Below are positions 16,214 to 24,659 of a DNA stretch of 64,000 bases, in pieces (the stretch's first letter is position 1; every line of letters begins with the position of its first letter). The stretch covers positions 1,984,001 through 2,048,000 of the forward strand of contig NZ_CP186274.1 of the NCBI RefSeq assembly GCF_049331405.1. The letters run 5' to 3'. The position numbers and the translations under genes are program-made. The notes under the pieces are model-generated. The model was given only the letters and a program-made list of their open reading frames with translations, ran no database searches and was not told the origin of the DNA. This stretch comes from PoT sp049331405 (lineage in GTDB: Bacteria > Planctomycetota > Planctomycetia > Isosphaerales > Isosphaeraceae).

Positions 16214-16978
16214 ATGCCCCCGCAACCGCCGAAAGGGTCGAAGCGTCCCGAGCCAACTCCCCCGCCCGCGGCCGCCAAGCCCGCGCCGGCCAAGCCCGCC
16301 ACTCCGAAGGCGGCGAGCCGCCCCGCACCCAACCGCCTGGCATCCGTCCCCTTGCCGGGTGCGCCTTCCGTCACGGCGAACCAGAACACCTCCGGCGATG
16401 TCGGCCTGGGCGTGGCCGTCCAGGCTGACGGCGGCGGAACGGTCACGGCGAGGAAGGCCGGCAGCCTCCGCGACATGGGGCTCCAGGTCGATCCCGAGAC
16501 CATCGGCGTCAAGGGTGCCCTCCAGCACCTGGCCAAGGCCGTGAACATCGCCTTCCAGACCGACTACGGCGAGAACTACCTCGAGGCCGTCTACCAGGCG
16601 GCGATCGTCCGCAACGGCGAGGTCCAGATCATCCACAAGGAGTATTTCGGCTTCCGCGACACCTGGTTCGGCCAGCTCGGCAAGCTGATCCGCTCGATGC
16701 AACTGACCCTCGAAGGCCCCGACCCCGCTTCGCCCGAGGGGCAGAGGAAGATTGCGGAGAAGGGCCCCGCCACGATCCGAGGCCTCTTCAACCTCCTGGG
16801 TCGCAAGCTCGACCTCGTCACCGAGTATGAGGACCGGGTCCCCGCCTACGTCGAGCAGATGTTCGACCGCCTCGAGGCCTCCGGCATCATCATCGGGTGG
16901 GACCGCGACGACTGGGACATCCGCACGACCAGCATCGGCCTCGACATCAGGATCTCGCCGAGGGCGCAGGAGGCCTGA
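16214..16978 (+). CDS. Unknown protein with Pro/Ala-rich N-terminus
   Basis: A 254-residue protein I do not recognise. The first 60 or so residues are Pro/Ala/Lys-rich and probably disordered. From about residue 90 an ordered part starts with DMGLQVDPETIGVKGALQHL and continues with NYLEAVYQAAIVRNGEVQIIHKEYFGFRDTW, then a helical region LGKLIRSMQLTLEG and a long helix-rich end (FDRLEASGIIIGWDRDDW). There is no signal peptide or membrane segment. It stands alone between the HNH gene and a strong bidirectional terminator. Coding status is supported by codon bias and clean ends; function is unknown. Confidence 0.7.
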   Translation: MPPQPPKGSKRPEPTPPPAAAKPAPAKPATPKAASRPAPNRLASVPLPGAPSVTANQNTSGDVGLGVAVQADGGGTVTARKAGSLRDMGLQVDPETIGVKGALQHLAKAVNIAFQTDYGENYLEAVYQAAIVRNGEVQIIHKEYFGFRDTWFGQLGKLIRSMQLTLEGPDPASPEGQRKIAEKGPATIRGLFNLLGRKLDLVTEYEDRVPAYVEQMFDRLEASGIIIGWDRDDWDIRTTSIGLDIRISPRAQEA

Positions 16979-16993
16979 CGCGCTCGTCTAACG

Positions 16994-17040
16994 CGAAAGG
17001 GCGAGTCGCCGGTCATCAGCCCGGCCGACTCGCCCTTTCG
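16994..17040. terminator. Bidirectional terminator hairpin
   Basis: CGAAAGGGCGAGTCG at 16994-17008 pairs perfectly with CGACTCGCCCTTTCG at 17026-17040. It lies 16 bases after one stop and 30 bases before the stop of the opposing gene, with TTTCGTTTCG on the plus-strand side. Confidence 0.7.
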
Positions 17041-17069
17041 TTTCGTATCGCAGGAGCCGAAATCGGCGA

Positions 17070-18134
17070 TCACTTGCCCTGGAGTGCCTTGATCCGGGCC
17101 GAGGCCGTCTTCGCCTGCGGGGTATCGGGGAAATCCTTGACAACCTGCTGGTAATACTTCAGCGCCGAGGCCGTCTTGCCGGATTTCTCCAGATTCTGTC
17201 CAAGCTTGAGCTGCGAGGCGGCCTTCGCGTCGGACTTGCCGGCGGCGGCATCCGCCTTCGGCTTCGCGGGCTCGCTGTTGGCCTTGGGCTTGGCGGTCGG
17301 GCTCGGCATCGCGGACTTCGTGGCGGGTTCTTCATCGTCGAGGCCGTCGAACGAGCCGTCATCCTTGCCGACCTTCGCCGCGGGCTTGGCGTCGGGCTTG
17401 CCGCCGTCGGCCGCGGCCATCTCGGCCGCCTTCTTGGCGTATTTCTCGGGGTTGTCGTTGAACTCGTCGCGGCAGCCCGAGCAGCAGATCGGGTACGACT
17501 TGCCCTGGTAGCTGACGGTCATCGTCGCCGCGCCGCCGGTGAGGATGCACTTGGGGAGGTCGGACGACGAGCCGCCGGCCGCGAACGATTCCCCCTCCTT
17601 CGTCAGGCCGACCTCGATGACCCGCTTGAACTGCGGGGCACCCGGCTCCTGGTGGTCGAATTCCAGGGTGTACCGGATCAGGTTGCTGTTGAGCCGGATC
17701 GTGAGCCGGTCCTTGCCCCCCTCGGTTGGATTGGCTCGGGTGAGGACGAGGGCCTTGCCCATCTTGTCCATCGCCCCCGCGAAGACGGCGGGCTTGTCGG
17801 AGGCATCGCTCCCTTCGAGGCGATACTGCTTCGCCTTCGGGTCATACGACAGGAACCCTTTCGCAAGGCCCTTGTCCCCCTTCCATTCCAGGGTCATCCC
17901 GGTGGGGGTGCCGTTGACGAACTTCCAGGCCCAGAGGTGCGTCTCGGGCCACCCTTTGATCTTGTTCGCCGTCGCGGCCCCAGTCCCCTTCCAGCTCCCC
18001 GCCATGTGCTCGAATCGGACGAACGGCTCGGGGATATCCGTGACGCCAGTCGGCTCCGCGGCGAAGGCCGACGCCCCCAGCGCCCCGACGAGCAAGGCTC
18101 CCCACACTGCCAACCAAAACGATCCGCGGGTCAT
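17070..18134 (-). CDS. Exported protein with CCxxC metal-site-like domain and helical tail
   Basis: A 354-residue exported protein with three parts. After a signal peptide (about 1-26, ending AFA) comes a beta-rich domain (FEHMAGSWKGTG onward, to about 190) resembling DUF1579 or lipocalin-like folds. At 196-232 is a short Cys domain: C196, then ICCSGC with C217, C218 and C221 and NPEKY, similar to YHS/TRASH copper-handling domains. A Lys/Ala/Pro linker follows, then about 40 residues like one TPR-type helical pair. ATG 18134 is preferred: it gives the signal peptide and has GGGAG upstream. A second protein with this Cys domain is at 57320. Role unknown; metal handling is inferred. Confidence 0.72.
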   Translation of the reverse strand: MTRGSFWLAVWGALLVGALGASAFAAEPTGVTDIPEPFVRFEHMAGSWKGTGAATANKIKGWPETHLWAWKFVNGTPTGMTLEWKGDKGLAKGFLSYDPKAKQYRLEGSDASDKPAVFAGAMDKMGKALVLTRANPTEGGKDRLTIRLNSNLIRYTLEFDHQEPGAPQFKRVIEVGLTKEGESFAAGGSSSDLPKCILTGGAATMTVSYQGKSYPICCSGCRDEFNDNPEKYAKKAAEMAAADGGKPDAKPAAKVGKDDGSFDGLDDEEPATKSAMPSPTAKPKANSEPAKPKADAAAGKSDAKAASQLKLGQNLEKSGKTASALKYYQQVVKDFPDTPQAKTASARIKALQGK

Positions 18135-18435
18135 GGTCGCTCTCCCTCGGCTCGAGGCTCTGTGTCGTGTCGTATTTCGTTCGATCCGGTTCGTCGCGCG
18201 TTCGTTCTCAACCATGCATCATTGTAGCGTACCGGGCCGGGGCCGACATCAGGGTTAACCCTTCCGCCGGGAAAGGTTATCGCCGCGAAGGACCATGCGG
18301 TTCGCATCGGCATGTTCGACACTTTGCTCAAACTGGGACGATTGCCGGTCGCTCAAGATCGCGGCTATTCTGACGAATGAGTCCAGGATCACGATCGATC
18401 TCGGATATCTCGAAGCCACGAGGAGGTCTCGTCCG

Positions 18436-18669
18436 ATGCTTGGACTCTCGTTCGAATCCTTCGCCAGGAAGATCACCCGCCTGGTCCCGGCGCCGATGCA
18501 GCGATCCGGGAAGCGTGAGCACGCCTTGCAGAGCGGCGTCGGCGAATGCAGCGGGATCTGCCCGAAATGCGGCGAATTCGTCTCCGTCGACCTCCCGCTC
18601 GACGGGGCAGGAGCCCCGTGCCCCCGTTGCGGAGATCCCATCCGATCGGTGGAACCGCTCGGCTCCTGA
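18436..18669 (+). CDS. Small zinc-ribbon protein
   Basis: A 77-residue protein with C42-x2-C45 and C62-x2-C65 (CPKC and CPRC), the two knuckles of a zinc ribbon in the C-terminal half. The N-terminal half is basic and helical (FARKITRLVPAPMQRSGKREHA). The start ATG at 18436 is chosen for a textbook AGGAGG nine bases upstream; earlier in-frame codons lack one. Zinc ribbons of this sort bind nucleic acid or protein partners. Nothing around it hints at a role. Confidence 0.65.
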   Translation: MLGLSFESFARKITRLVPAPMQRSGKREHALQSGVGECSGICPKCGEFVSVDLPLDGAGAPCPRCGDPIRSVEPLGS

Positions 18670-18874
18670 GGAAGCCAGCCTGGCGATGCATCTTTGATCG
18701 CTTTCATGACAGTATTTGCCCTGAATTCACGAATTGACACGTGGATCAGATCGACGGGATTCGTCGCGGCGGGATGTCCGGCGTCGTCGCCGAGTAACAG
18801 AGACGTGGAAGATCGGCGAGGCGCCGCGAACCCGGCGCGCCGATCGATACGGAAAAACGAGGGGAAGGGCGTCG

Positions 18875-19663
18875 ATGGATCTGCAACTGAAGGGGCAAAC
18901 CGCGCTGGTGACCGGCTCGACGGGCGGGATCGGCGAGGCGATCGCCACGGCGCTCGCCGCCGAAGGGGCGAGGGTCATCGTCAACGGCCGGACCGCCGCC
19001 GGCGTGGGCAAGGCCGTCGGGGCCATCAAGGCGAAGGTGCCCGGCGCCGACCTCGTGCCGCTCGCGGCCGACAACGGCAACGCGGAAGGGGCCGCCGCGA
19101 CCATCGCCGCCGTCCCTGATGTCGACATCCTCGTGAATAACCTCGGGATCTACGAGGCCGTCGGGTTCTTCGACGAGACGGACGAGGCCTGGCGGCGCCT
19201 CTTCGAGGTCAACATCATGAGCGGCGTGCGCCTGAGCCGTCACTATCTCGCGGGCATGATCCGGCGAGGGCGGGGGCGGATCATCTTCATCTCGAGCGAG
19301 TCGGGCGTCAGCCCCGCGCCGGAGATGGCGCACTACAGCGCGACGAAGACGATGCAGCTCTCGATCTCGAGGAGCCTCGCTGAACTGACGAAGGGGACGG
19401 CCGTCACCGTGAACACGGTCCTGCCCGGCTCGACGCTGACCGAGGGCGTGCAGAAGTTCATCGGCGACGTCTTCCCCGGCGCCTCGCCCGAGGAGGCCGA
19501 GCGCCGATTCATGCAGGAGAACCGCCCGACCTCGCTCATCCAGCGGCTCATCCGGCCGGGCGAGATCGCCGACGCCGTCGCCTTCATCGCCAGCCCGAGG
19601 GCCTCGGCCATCAATGGGGCGACGCTCCGGGTCGATGGGGGGCTCGTCCGCAACATCGTCTGA
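18875..19663 (+). CDS. SDR-family oxidoreductase
   Basis: A 262-residue classical short-chain dehydrogenase. The cofactor motif is TGSTGGIG at 13-20, NNLG at 88-91, catalytic S141 and Y154-x3-K158. The NGR following the second strand, instead of an acidic residue, suggests NADP(H) use. The length and QENRPTSLIQRLIRPGEIADAVAFIAS segment match the large FabG-like group; the substrate is not predictable. ATG 18875 has GAGGGGAAGGG upstream, and this start gives the normal five residues before the first strand. It is followed on the same strand by an unrelated membrane protein. Confidence 0.88.
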   Translation: MDLQLKGQTALVTGSTGGIGEAIATALAAEGARVIVNGRTAAGVGKAVGAIKAKVPGADLVPLAADNGNAEGAAATIAAVPDVDILVNNLGIYEAVGFFDETDEAWRRLFEVNIMSGVRLSRHYLAGMIRRGRGRIIFISSESGVSPAPEMAHYSATKTMQLSISRSLAELTKGTAVTVNTVLPGSTLTEGVQKFIGDVFPGASPEEAERRFMQENRPTSLIQRLIRPGEIADAVAFIASPRASAINGATLRVDGGLVRNIV

Positions 19664-19761
19664 CCCGACGATTTGTCGGATGGCTTTCTGTTGCTCCCCG
19701 TTCGCGTTGGGGATAGCCTCGATTTGAGTCGAGCACACTGGCGCGATCGGGGAGAGGGGCG

Positions 19762-20574
19762 ATGAATCGAGGCGGAACCGAGGGCCGATCGTCGACGCTG
19801 AGCCTCGGCCAGATCATGGCGATGATCGGCGCCGTGGGCGGGGCCTGCGGGTTGGTCGCCACGGTCAACTCGATCAAGGGGGGGAGCGGCGAGGTCCAGT
19901 TCGTGGTGGCCTGGATCCTCTGCTATGCCCTCTATCTCGGGTTCATCCTGCTCCTTGTCGCGCGGTATTTCAGCAGGACGCAGGTCCTCCTGCTGCTGGC
20001 CTCGGCGGGGATCCTCTCGGCCCTCCTGATCCAGGTCGTGACGACGTCGAAGGGGGAGTGGGCGCTCGGCGCGATGCTCGTCTTCCCCGTCCTGCCGATC
20101 GCCCTGGGGCTCGTCATGATCCGGATGCGGTCCTCGACGCAGGATGACGACGAGATCGCCGCGGAGGAGACCGAAACCCTCTCGACCCTCGTGAAGAACA
20201 AGCGAGGCCGGGGGCTCGTACCGCAGGCAGGCCCCGACCCCGCGTTGGTCGAAGACATCGAGCGGGAGCAGGAGCGGCGTTTCTGGATCTCGGGCGCGCT
20301 GGCGGTGCTCGCCCTGGTGCTGGTCGTGGGCTACGCCTGGCGACACTCGAACTTCATGCGGCTCTCCTCCGAGCATTCGAAGCTCGAGTCGCGCTACTCG
20401 GAAGAGGCGCTCGCCTTCCGCGAGGCGATCGACGAGGCCGAGGCCCAGCTCGAGAAGGAGCCGTCCGACGAGCTTCGCGCCAAGGTCGCCGACCTCAAGC
20501 ACAGGCTCGAGGAGAGCAACAGGAAGGCGGACTGGCACGCCAAGAAGAGCACCGAGTACGGCGAGCGCTGGTGA
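19762..20574 (+). CDS. Membrane protein with C-terminal coiled coil, unknown
   Basis: A 270-residue membrane protein. Hydrophobic segments lie at about 17-36, 46-67, 73-92 and 98-120, then a charged loop (about 123-172), a fifth segment at about 176-195, and a long charged helix to the end that reads as a coiled coil (SEHSKLESRYSEEALAFREAIDEAEAQLEKE). I do not recognise the family. The stop is four bases from the stop of the opposing pseudouridine synthase gene, so there is no room for a separate terminator. Confidence 0.62.
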   Translation: MNRGGTEGRSSTLSLGQIMAMIGAVGGACGLVATVNSIKGGSGEVQFVVAWILCYALYLGFILLLVARYFSRTQVLLLLASAGILSALLIQVVTTSKGEWALGAMLVFPVLPIALGLVMIRMRSSTQDDDEIAAEETETLSTLVKNKRGRGLVPQAGPDPALVEDIEREQERRFWISGALAVLALVLVVGYAWRHSNFMRLSSEHSKLESRYSEEALAFREAIDEAEAQLEKEPSDELRAKVADLKHRLEESNRKADWHAKKSTEYGERW

Positions 20575-20578
20575 GCGA

Positions 20579-21616
20579 TCAGCCCTGGCGACGATGGGTG
20601 CGCAGGGCCTCCAGGGTCATGGACATGTCCTGGGGCAGGGGGGCCGTCAGGTCGATGTCCTCCTGCGTGAGCGGATGCGGGAACCGGAGGCGATGGGCGT
20701 GCAGCGCCTGGCGGGCGATAAGGACCTGCTCCCCGTCGGCAGCCTGGGCCCCTGCGAGGTCCGCCAGGGTGATCCGCTCTCGCCCCGAATAGGCCTTGTC
20801 GGCCAGGATCGGGTGGCCGACGTGCGTGAGGTGGACGCGGATCTGGTGGGTCCGCCCGGTCGCCGGCTTGCACCGGACGAAGGCGTAGCCCTGGAAGCGC
20901 TCGAGGACCTCATAGAAGGTCGTGGCTTCCTTGCCGCCGTCTTCCGGCAGGCGGATCGCCATCTTCTCGCGGACGGTCGGGTGGAACCCGATGTGTCGCT
21001 CGACGTAGTCGCTGTCGCGCGTGGGGACGCCGTAGACGAGCGCGAGGTATTCCTTGTGGATCGTCCGCTGCTCGAAATAGCCCGAGAGCTTGCGATGGGC
21101 CAGGTCGTCCTTGGCGACGATCAGGAGCCCGGTCGTGTCGCGGTCGAGCCGGTGGACGATCCCCGGCCGGTTCTCGCCGGCGACGTTCGAAAGCGTGTCG
21201 TAGTGGAACTGGAGGGCGTTGACGAGGGTCCCGCTCCAGTTCCCCTTGGCCGGATGGACGACCATGTTCGGCGGCTTGTTGACGACCGTGAGGGCCTCGT
21301 CCTCGTAGATCACCTCGAGCGGGATGTCTTCCGGCTTCGGGGCGTCGTCGCCGAGCTCGGGTAGCCAGATGCGGACCTCATCATTGAGCCTGACCCGGTA
21401 AGAGGCCTTGGTCGGCTGGCCGTTGATGAGGACCGCCTGGGCGTCGATCAGTTTCTGGATGACGCTGCGGGAATAGTCGGTGTAGCGGCTCGCGAGGTAC
21501 GCGTCGAGGCGCTTGCCCTCCATCCGAGCCTTGACCTGGAATTCGGATGGAGTGGTGGACAGCTCTGGCGGGGACATATCATCACCGAGCCGGGCATTGA
21601 GCCCGGGCTCGCTCAA
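20579..21616 (-). CDS. RluA-family pseudouridine synthase (RluD-like)
   Basis: A 345-residue RluA-family enzyme. An S4 RNA-binding domain covers about 33-85 (RLDAYLASRY...AVLINGQ), then the catalytic domain with HRLDRDTTG and D158 as the active-site Asp, and GRTHQIRVHL further on. The S4 domain points to RluD/RluC-type enzymes that modify 23S rRNA. The start is unsure: TTG at 21616 overlaps the stop of the upstream gene and has GAAGGAGAAGG before it, while ATG at 21577 gives 332 residues but has no ribosome site. It follows the TPR membrane protein in one operon. Confidence 0.9.
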   Translation of the reverse strand: MSEPGLNARLGDDMSPPELSTTPSEFQVKARMEGKRLDAYLASRYTDYSRSVIQKLIDAQAVLINGQPTKASYRVRLNDEVRIWLPELGDDAPKPEDIPLEVIYEDEALTVVNKPPNMVVHPAKGNWSGTLVNALQFHYDTLSNVAGENRPGIVHRLDRDTTGLLIVAKDDLAHRKLSGYFEQRTIHKEYLALVYGVPTRDSDYVERHIGFHPTVREKMAIRLPEDGGKEATTFYEVLERFQGYAFVRCKPATGRTHQIRVHLTHVGHPILADKAYSGRERITLADLAGAQAADGEQVLIARQALHAHRLRFPHPLTQEDIDLTAPLPQDMSMTLEALRTHRRQG

Positions 21617-22821
21617 GGCTTCTCGGCCTTCTCCTTCGCGTCCGGCGCCGGGGCGGGAGCGGGGGAAGGTGCGTCTTTGGGGGCGAACACGTCCGACGGC
21701 AGCTCGGGCTTGGCCGCGGGACTCTCTTTGGGCGTCTCGGCGGGAGCCGGGGCCGGGCTCGGCGCGGGGGCCGGCGTCTCGGCCTTCGGAGCGGGCTCGG
21801 TCGGAGCCGGCGTGGGAGCGGGCGCCGGGGCTGGCGTCTCAGCCTTGGGCGCGGGCTCAGTCGGAGCCGGGGCCGATGTGGGGGCCGGGGCGGGCATCTC
21901 GGCCGCGGGCTTGGCGGCCGGCTCGGCCGGGGCCGGGGCAGGCGTCGAGGCCGGTGGCGGCGGGGGCACGAACGGGTTCACCGGCAGTTCCGCATTGGCC
22001 GGCGCCTCGGGCTTGCCGCCGGTGGGCGGGGTCGGCGGCGGCGGGGGGAACATCAACTGCGAGCCGAGCGGGTTCGGGCCGCCGAGCGGGTTTACCCCGT
22101 CGAGAGGGCTCGGGCCGCCGAGCGGCAGGTTCAGGTTCCCTTCACCGAGGGGCGGCAGGACGGTCTCGGTCGCCTTGTACGCATAGAGTTCCTTGTAGAA
22201 GCTCACGCTGCCGGGCTTGCGGAGCAGCTCGGCCTGGCGGGTCGCCTGCTTCGCCTCATTCGTGCCGGCATACTCCTTGGCGACGAGGTCATACTGGGCG
22301 ATGGCCTTGTCGATCTCGTTGCGGGCCTCGAGCGTCTGGGCCTTCCCGTACATCGCGGCGCGGGCCTGGGCCGAATCCTTGGGGGCCTTCTCGATGACCT
22401 TCTCGAAGAGGCCGAGGGCCTTCTTCAGGTCAGGCAGGGCGACGTCGCGGTTGGCGGGCAGGTCGCTGAAGCCCTTGTTGTAGAAGTCGGTCGCGGCCTG
22501 GAGCAGGGCCCACTGGCCGGCCGGGGTGTTCGGGAATTTCTCGGCGACCTTCTCGCGTTCGGCCCCGGTCTTCGCCGTCTGCAGCTCGACCCAGGCCTCG
22601 TCGGTCGTCGTGCTGCGGACCGAGATCCCGCTCGACAGGAACGTCAGGCCGACCACGAACGCCACGACGACGCCGAGGAAGGCGAAGAAGCGGCCGCGAT
22701 CCTCGGTGACGTAACGCAGCCAACGCGCGAGCAGGGGCAGGTCGTCCTCGGGGTGGTGGATCACCGTCGGGATCTGGTGGTCGTACTGATGCTTCAGGGT
22801 GGCGTGCGTCTCTTCTTTCAT
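21613..22821 (-). CDS. Membrane-anchored TPR-like protein with Pro/Ala-rich tail
   Basis: A 402-residue protein with a cytoplasmic N-terminus of about 45 residues, one membrane segment (FFAFLGVVVAFVVGLTFLSS, about 45-64), then helical TPR-like repeats to about 205. These include AGQWALLQAATDFYNKG, DLKKALGLFEKVIEKA and DKAIAQYDLVAKEY. The topology and repeats resemble YfgM/BamD-like proteins (about 206 residues). A tail of nearly 170 residues is made mostly of Pro, Ala, Glu and Lys. The tail could span the envelope or anchor partners (inference). It overlaps the downstream pseudouridine synthase gene by four bases. Confidence 0.78.
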   Translation of the reverse strand: MKEETHATLKHQYDHQIPTVIHHPEDDLPLLARWLRYVTEDRGRFFAFLGVVVAFVVGLTFLSSGISVRSTTTDEAWVELQTAKTGAEREKVAEKFPNTPAGQWALLQAATDFYNKGFSDLPANRDVALPDLKKALGLFEKVIEKAPKDSAQARAAMYGKAQTLEARNEIDKAIAQYDLVAKEYAGTNEAKQATRQAELLRKPGSVSFYKELYAYKATETVLPPLGEGNLNLPLGGPSPLDGVNPLGGPNPLGSQLMFPPPPPTPPTGGKPEAPANAELPVNPFVPPPPPASTPAPAPAEPAAKPAAEMPAPAPTSAPAPTEPAPKAETPAPAPAPTPAPTEPAPKAETPAPAPSPAPAPAETPKESPAAKPELPSDVFAPKDAPSPAPAPAPDAKEKAEKP

Positions 22822-23060
22822 CCTCGTTCCAATCCCTTCGTTTCCACCGTCGAGGCGAGGCCGGACCGGGGATGACCTCTAAATAATCAGGCACGAAACC
22901 CCATCCCCCACGGCATCTTACATGCCACCGCGGCGAACGGTCAAGCGAAGCCGACGCATCGTGGATTCCAGGTGTCCTTCAAGCGTGATCACCTGCTCAA
23001 TCCAGGGGGGATTGGGCGGGGCCTTCCTGGGCGTCCTTGCCGCCGGGATGGGTCGGTTCC

Positions 23061-23708
23061 TCAGAGGTCGCAAGGCTGGCCGAAGTGCTCGCGATAGCAG
23101 AGGTCGCGGAGAGCGAGCCGGGGGGGCGGCGGTTCCGCCTCGAGCTCGTAGCCGAGCGCCACGAGGGCGCAAGGCGTGTGGTCGTCGGGGATTCCGAACG
23201 CCTTCGAGACCTTGGCCGGGTCGAATTCCTCGACCGGGGCCGAGGCCACCCCCAGCGATTCGGCGGCGATCAGCAGCGCCGACCCGGCGCGATGGGCGGC
23301 GAGTCCCGACCAGGCCTTGAGGTCGTCGACCCGCTCCATCTTCCGCCGGGTCATGATCCGGATGCGGGCGGCCTCGTCGGGGGTGATCTGCCCGAGCCCG
23401 AGCCGCTCGGCGAGGAAACGTTCGAGGTAGGTCTCGTGGGGGTAGAGGTATCCCAGGACGATCACAACGACCGGGGCGTCGACGATCTCGCGGCGGTCGA
23501 AGACGCAGGTCCGCAGCCGCCTCCGGTTCCGCTCGTCCCCCACGATGAGGAAGCGGGCGGGCTGGAGGTCGTTCCAGGACGGGGCCAGGGCCGCCAGGGA
23601 GAGGATCCGGGCGAGCAGGGGGTCGGGCAGGGGGCGGGCCGGGTCGAACCGGCGGCGTGATCGGAGCCCCGGCATGGTTTGATCGAGCGGAGAGGTCTGC
23701 GCCGGCAT
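23061..23708 (-). CDS. Nitroreductase-family protein
   Basis: A 215-residue nitroreductase-fold protein. RSRRRFDPARPLPDPLLARILSLAALAPSWNDLQP is the typical FMN-binding N-terminus, with ARFLIV as the next strand. The middle (DLKAWSGLAAHRAGSALLIAAESLGVASAP) and a C-terminal ALGYELE complete the pattern. Family members use FMN and NAD(P)H to reduce nitro groups, quinones or other acceptors. ATG 23708 gives a normal family N-terminus; earlier in-frame codons code unrelated sequence. The true substrate is not known and no pathway neighbours help. Confidence 0.85.
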   Translation of the reverse strand: MPAQTSPLDQTMPGLRSRRRFDPARPLPDPLLARILSLAALAPSWNDLQPARFLIVGDERNRRRLRTCVFDRREIVDAPVVVIVLGYLYPHETYLERFLAERLGLGQITPDEAARIRIMTRRKMERVDDLKAWSGLAAHRAGSALLIAAESLGVASAPVEEFDPAKVSKAFGIPDDHTPCALVALGYELEAEPPPPRLALRDLCYREHFGQPCDL

Positions 23709-23915
23709 CGATGCGACTCGCGTCGAGAGGGAGGTTGTTCGCGAAAACTTGGGGTGCATCTCACCACTAACCCCTAGCCACTCGCCACGTTTCGAGTTTA
23801 CATTCGCGATGCCAGGGGAGCGCACTCACATACTTCGAGTTCGATCGGCCGAGGGGCCGCGTCCTGGAATGCGTTCCGTCCAAGGTTCCACCAGCTACGT
23901 TGAGGATTTCACTCC

Positions 23916-24518
23916 ATGAAGCGACTGATTCCAATCGCCTGCGGATTGGCCCTGGGGGTCATCTCGGTCGGCCTCGTCCGCGCCGAGGAGAAGTCGGAAG
24001 GCAAGTGGGTCTCGCTGTTCGACGGCAAGACGCTCGGCGGCTGGACGACCGCCGACGGCACGACCGGCCAGTGGAAGGTCGTCGACGGCGCCCTGCACGG
24101 CTCGGGCCCGGCCTCGCACCTGTTCAGCCCCCGCGGCGACTACAAGAATTTCCGCTACCGCTGCGAAGTCAAGATCGCCGATAAGGCGAACTCGGGCATG
24201 TACTTCCGCACGAAGAAGGAGCCCGGCTTCCCCCACGGGTACGAGGCGCAGGTCAACAGCTCGCACACCGACCCGCTCCGCACCGGCACGCTCTACAGCT
24301 TCGTCGCCGTCAAGGAGCAGCTCGTCCCCCCCGATACCTGGTTCACCCAGGAGATCGAGGCGGTCGGCAACCACATCACGATCAAGGTCAACGGCAAGAA
24401 GGTCGTCGACTTCGTCGACGAGAAGAACACGTACACCAAGGGCCACTTCGCCTTCCAGCAGCACGACCCGGGCAGCCAGGTCGACATCCGCAAGGTCGAA
24501 GTGCAGGAACTGCCCTGA
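23916..24518 (+). CDS. Secreted DUF1080 (3-keto-disaccharide hydrolase type) protein
   Basis: A 200-residue exported protein made of one DUF1080 domain. A signal peptide covers about 1-23 (RLIPIACGLALGVISVGLVRA). Next come WVSLFDGKTLGGWT, the hallmark start of the domain, GQWKVVDGALHGSG, then FRYRCEVKIADKANSGMYFR and EVQELP at the end. DUF1080 proteins have a concanavalin-like fold; several hydrolyse 3-keto-glycosides or bind carbohydrate. They are very numerous in planctomycetes. A single domain with no oxidoreductase partner nearby gives no substrate clue. Confidence 0.88.
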   Translation: MKRLIPIACGLALGVISVGLVRAEEKSEGKWVSLFDGKTLGGWTTADGTTGQWKVVDGALHGSGPASHLFSPRGDYKNFRYRCEVKIADKANSGMYFRTKKEPGFPHGYEAQVNSSHTDPLRTGTLYSFVAVKEQLVPPDTWFTQEIEAVGNHITIKVNGKKVVDFVDEKNTYTKGHFAFQQHDPGSQVDIRKVEVQELP

Positions 24519-24559
24519 TTCGAGATCGCGAAGCCCACTTCGCGATGATCATGCCGGCT

Positions 24560-24587
24560 GGCGCCTGGCCCCGATCGGGCCGGCGCC
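24560..24587 (+). terminator. Terminator-like hairpin after the DUF1080 gene
   Basis: GGCGCC-t-GGCCC at 24560-24571 pairs with GGGCC-GGCGCC at 24577-24587, with one bulged T and a five-base loop. It is 41 bases beyond the stop, with TTTGCGATTTT a little further on. Confidence 0.5.
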
Positions 24588-24659
24588 CGGCCGCTTTGCG
24601 ATTTTCCGATCCGATGCCAAGGCCAGGGTTACGCGACGCGAATCTCACGAGAGGCAATG

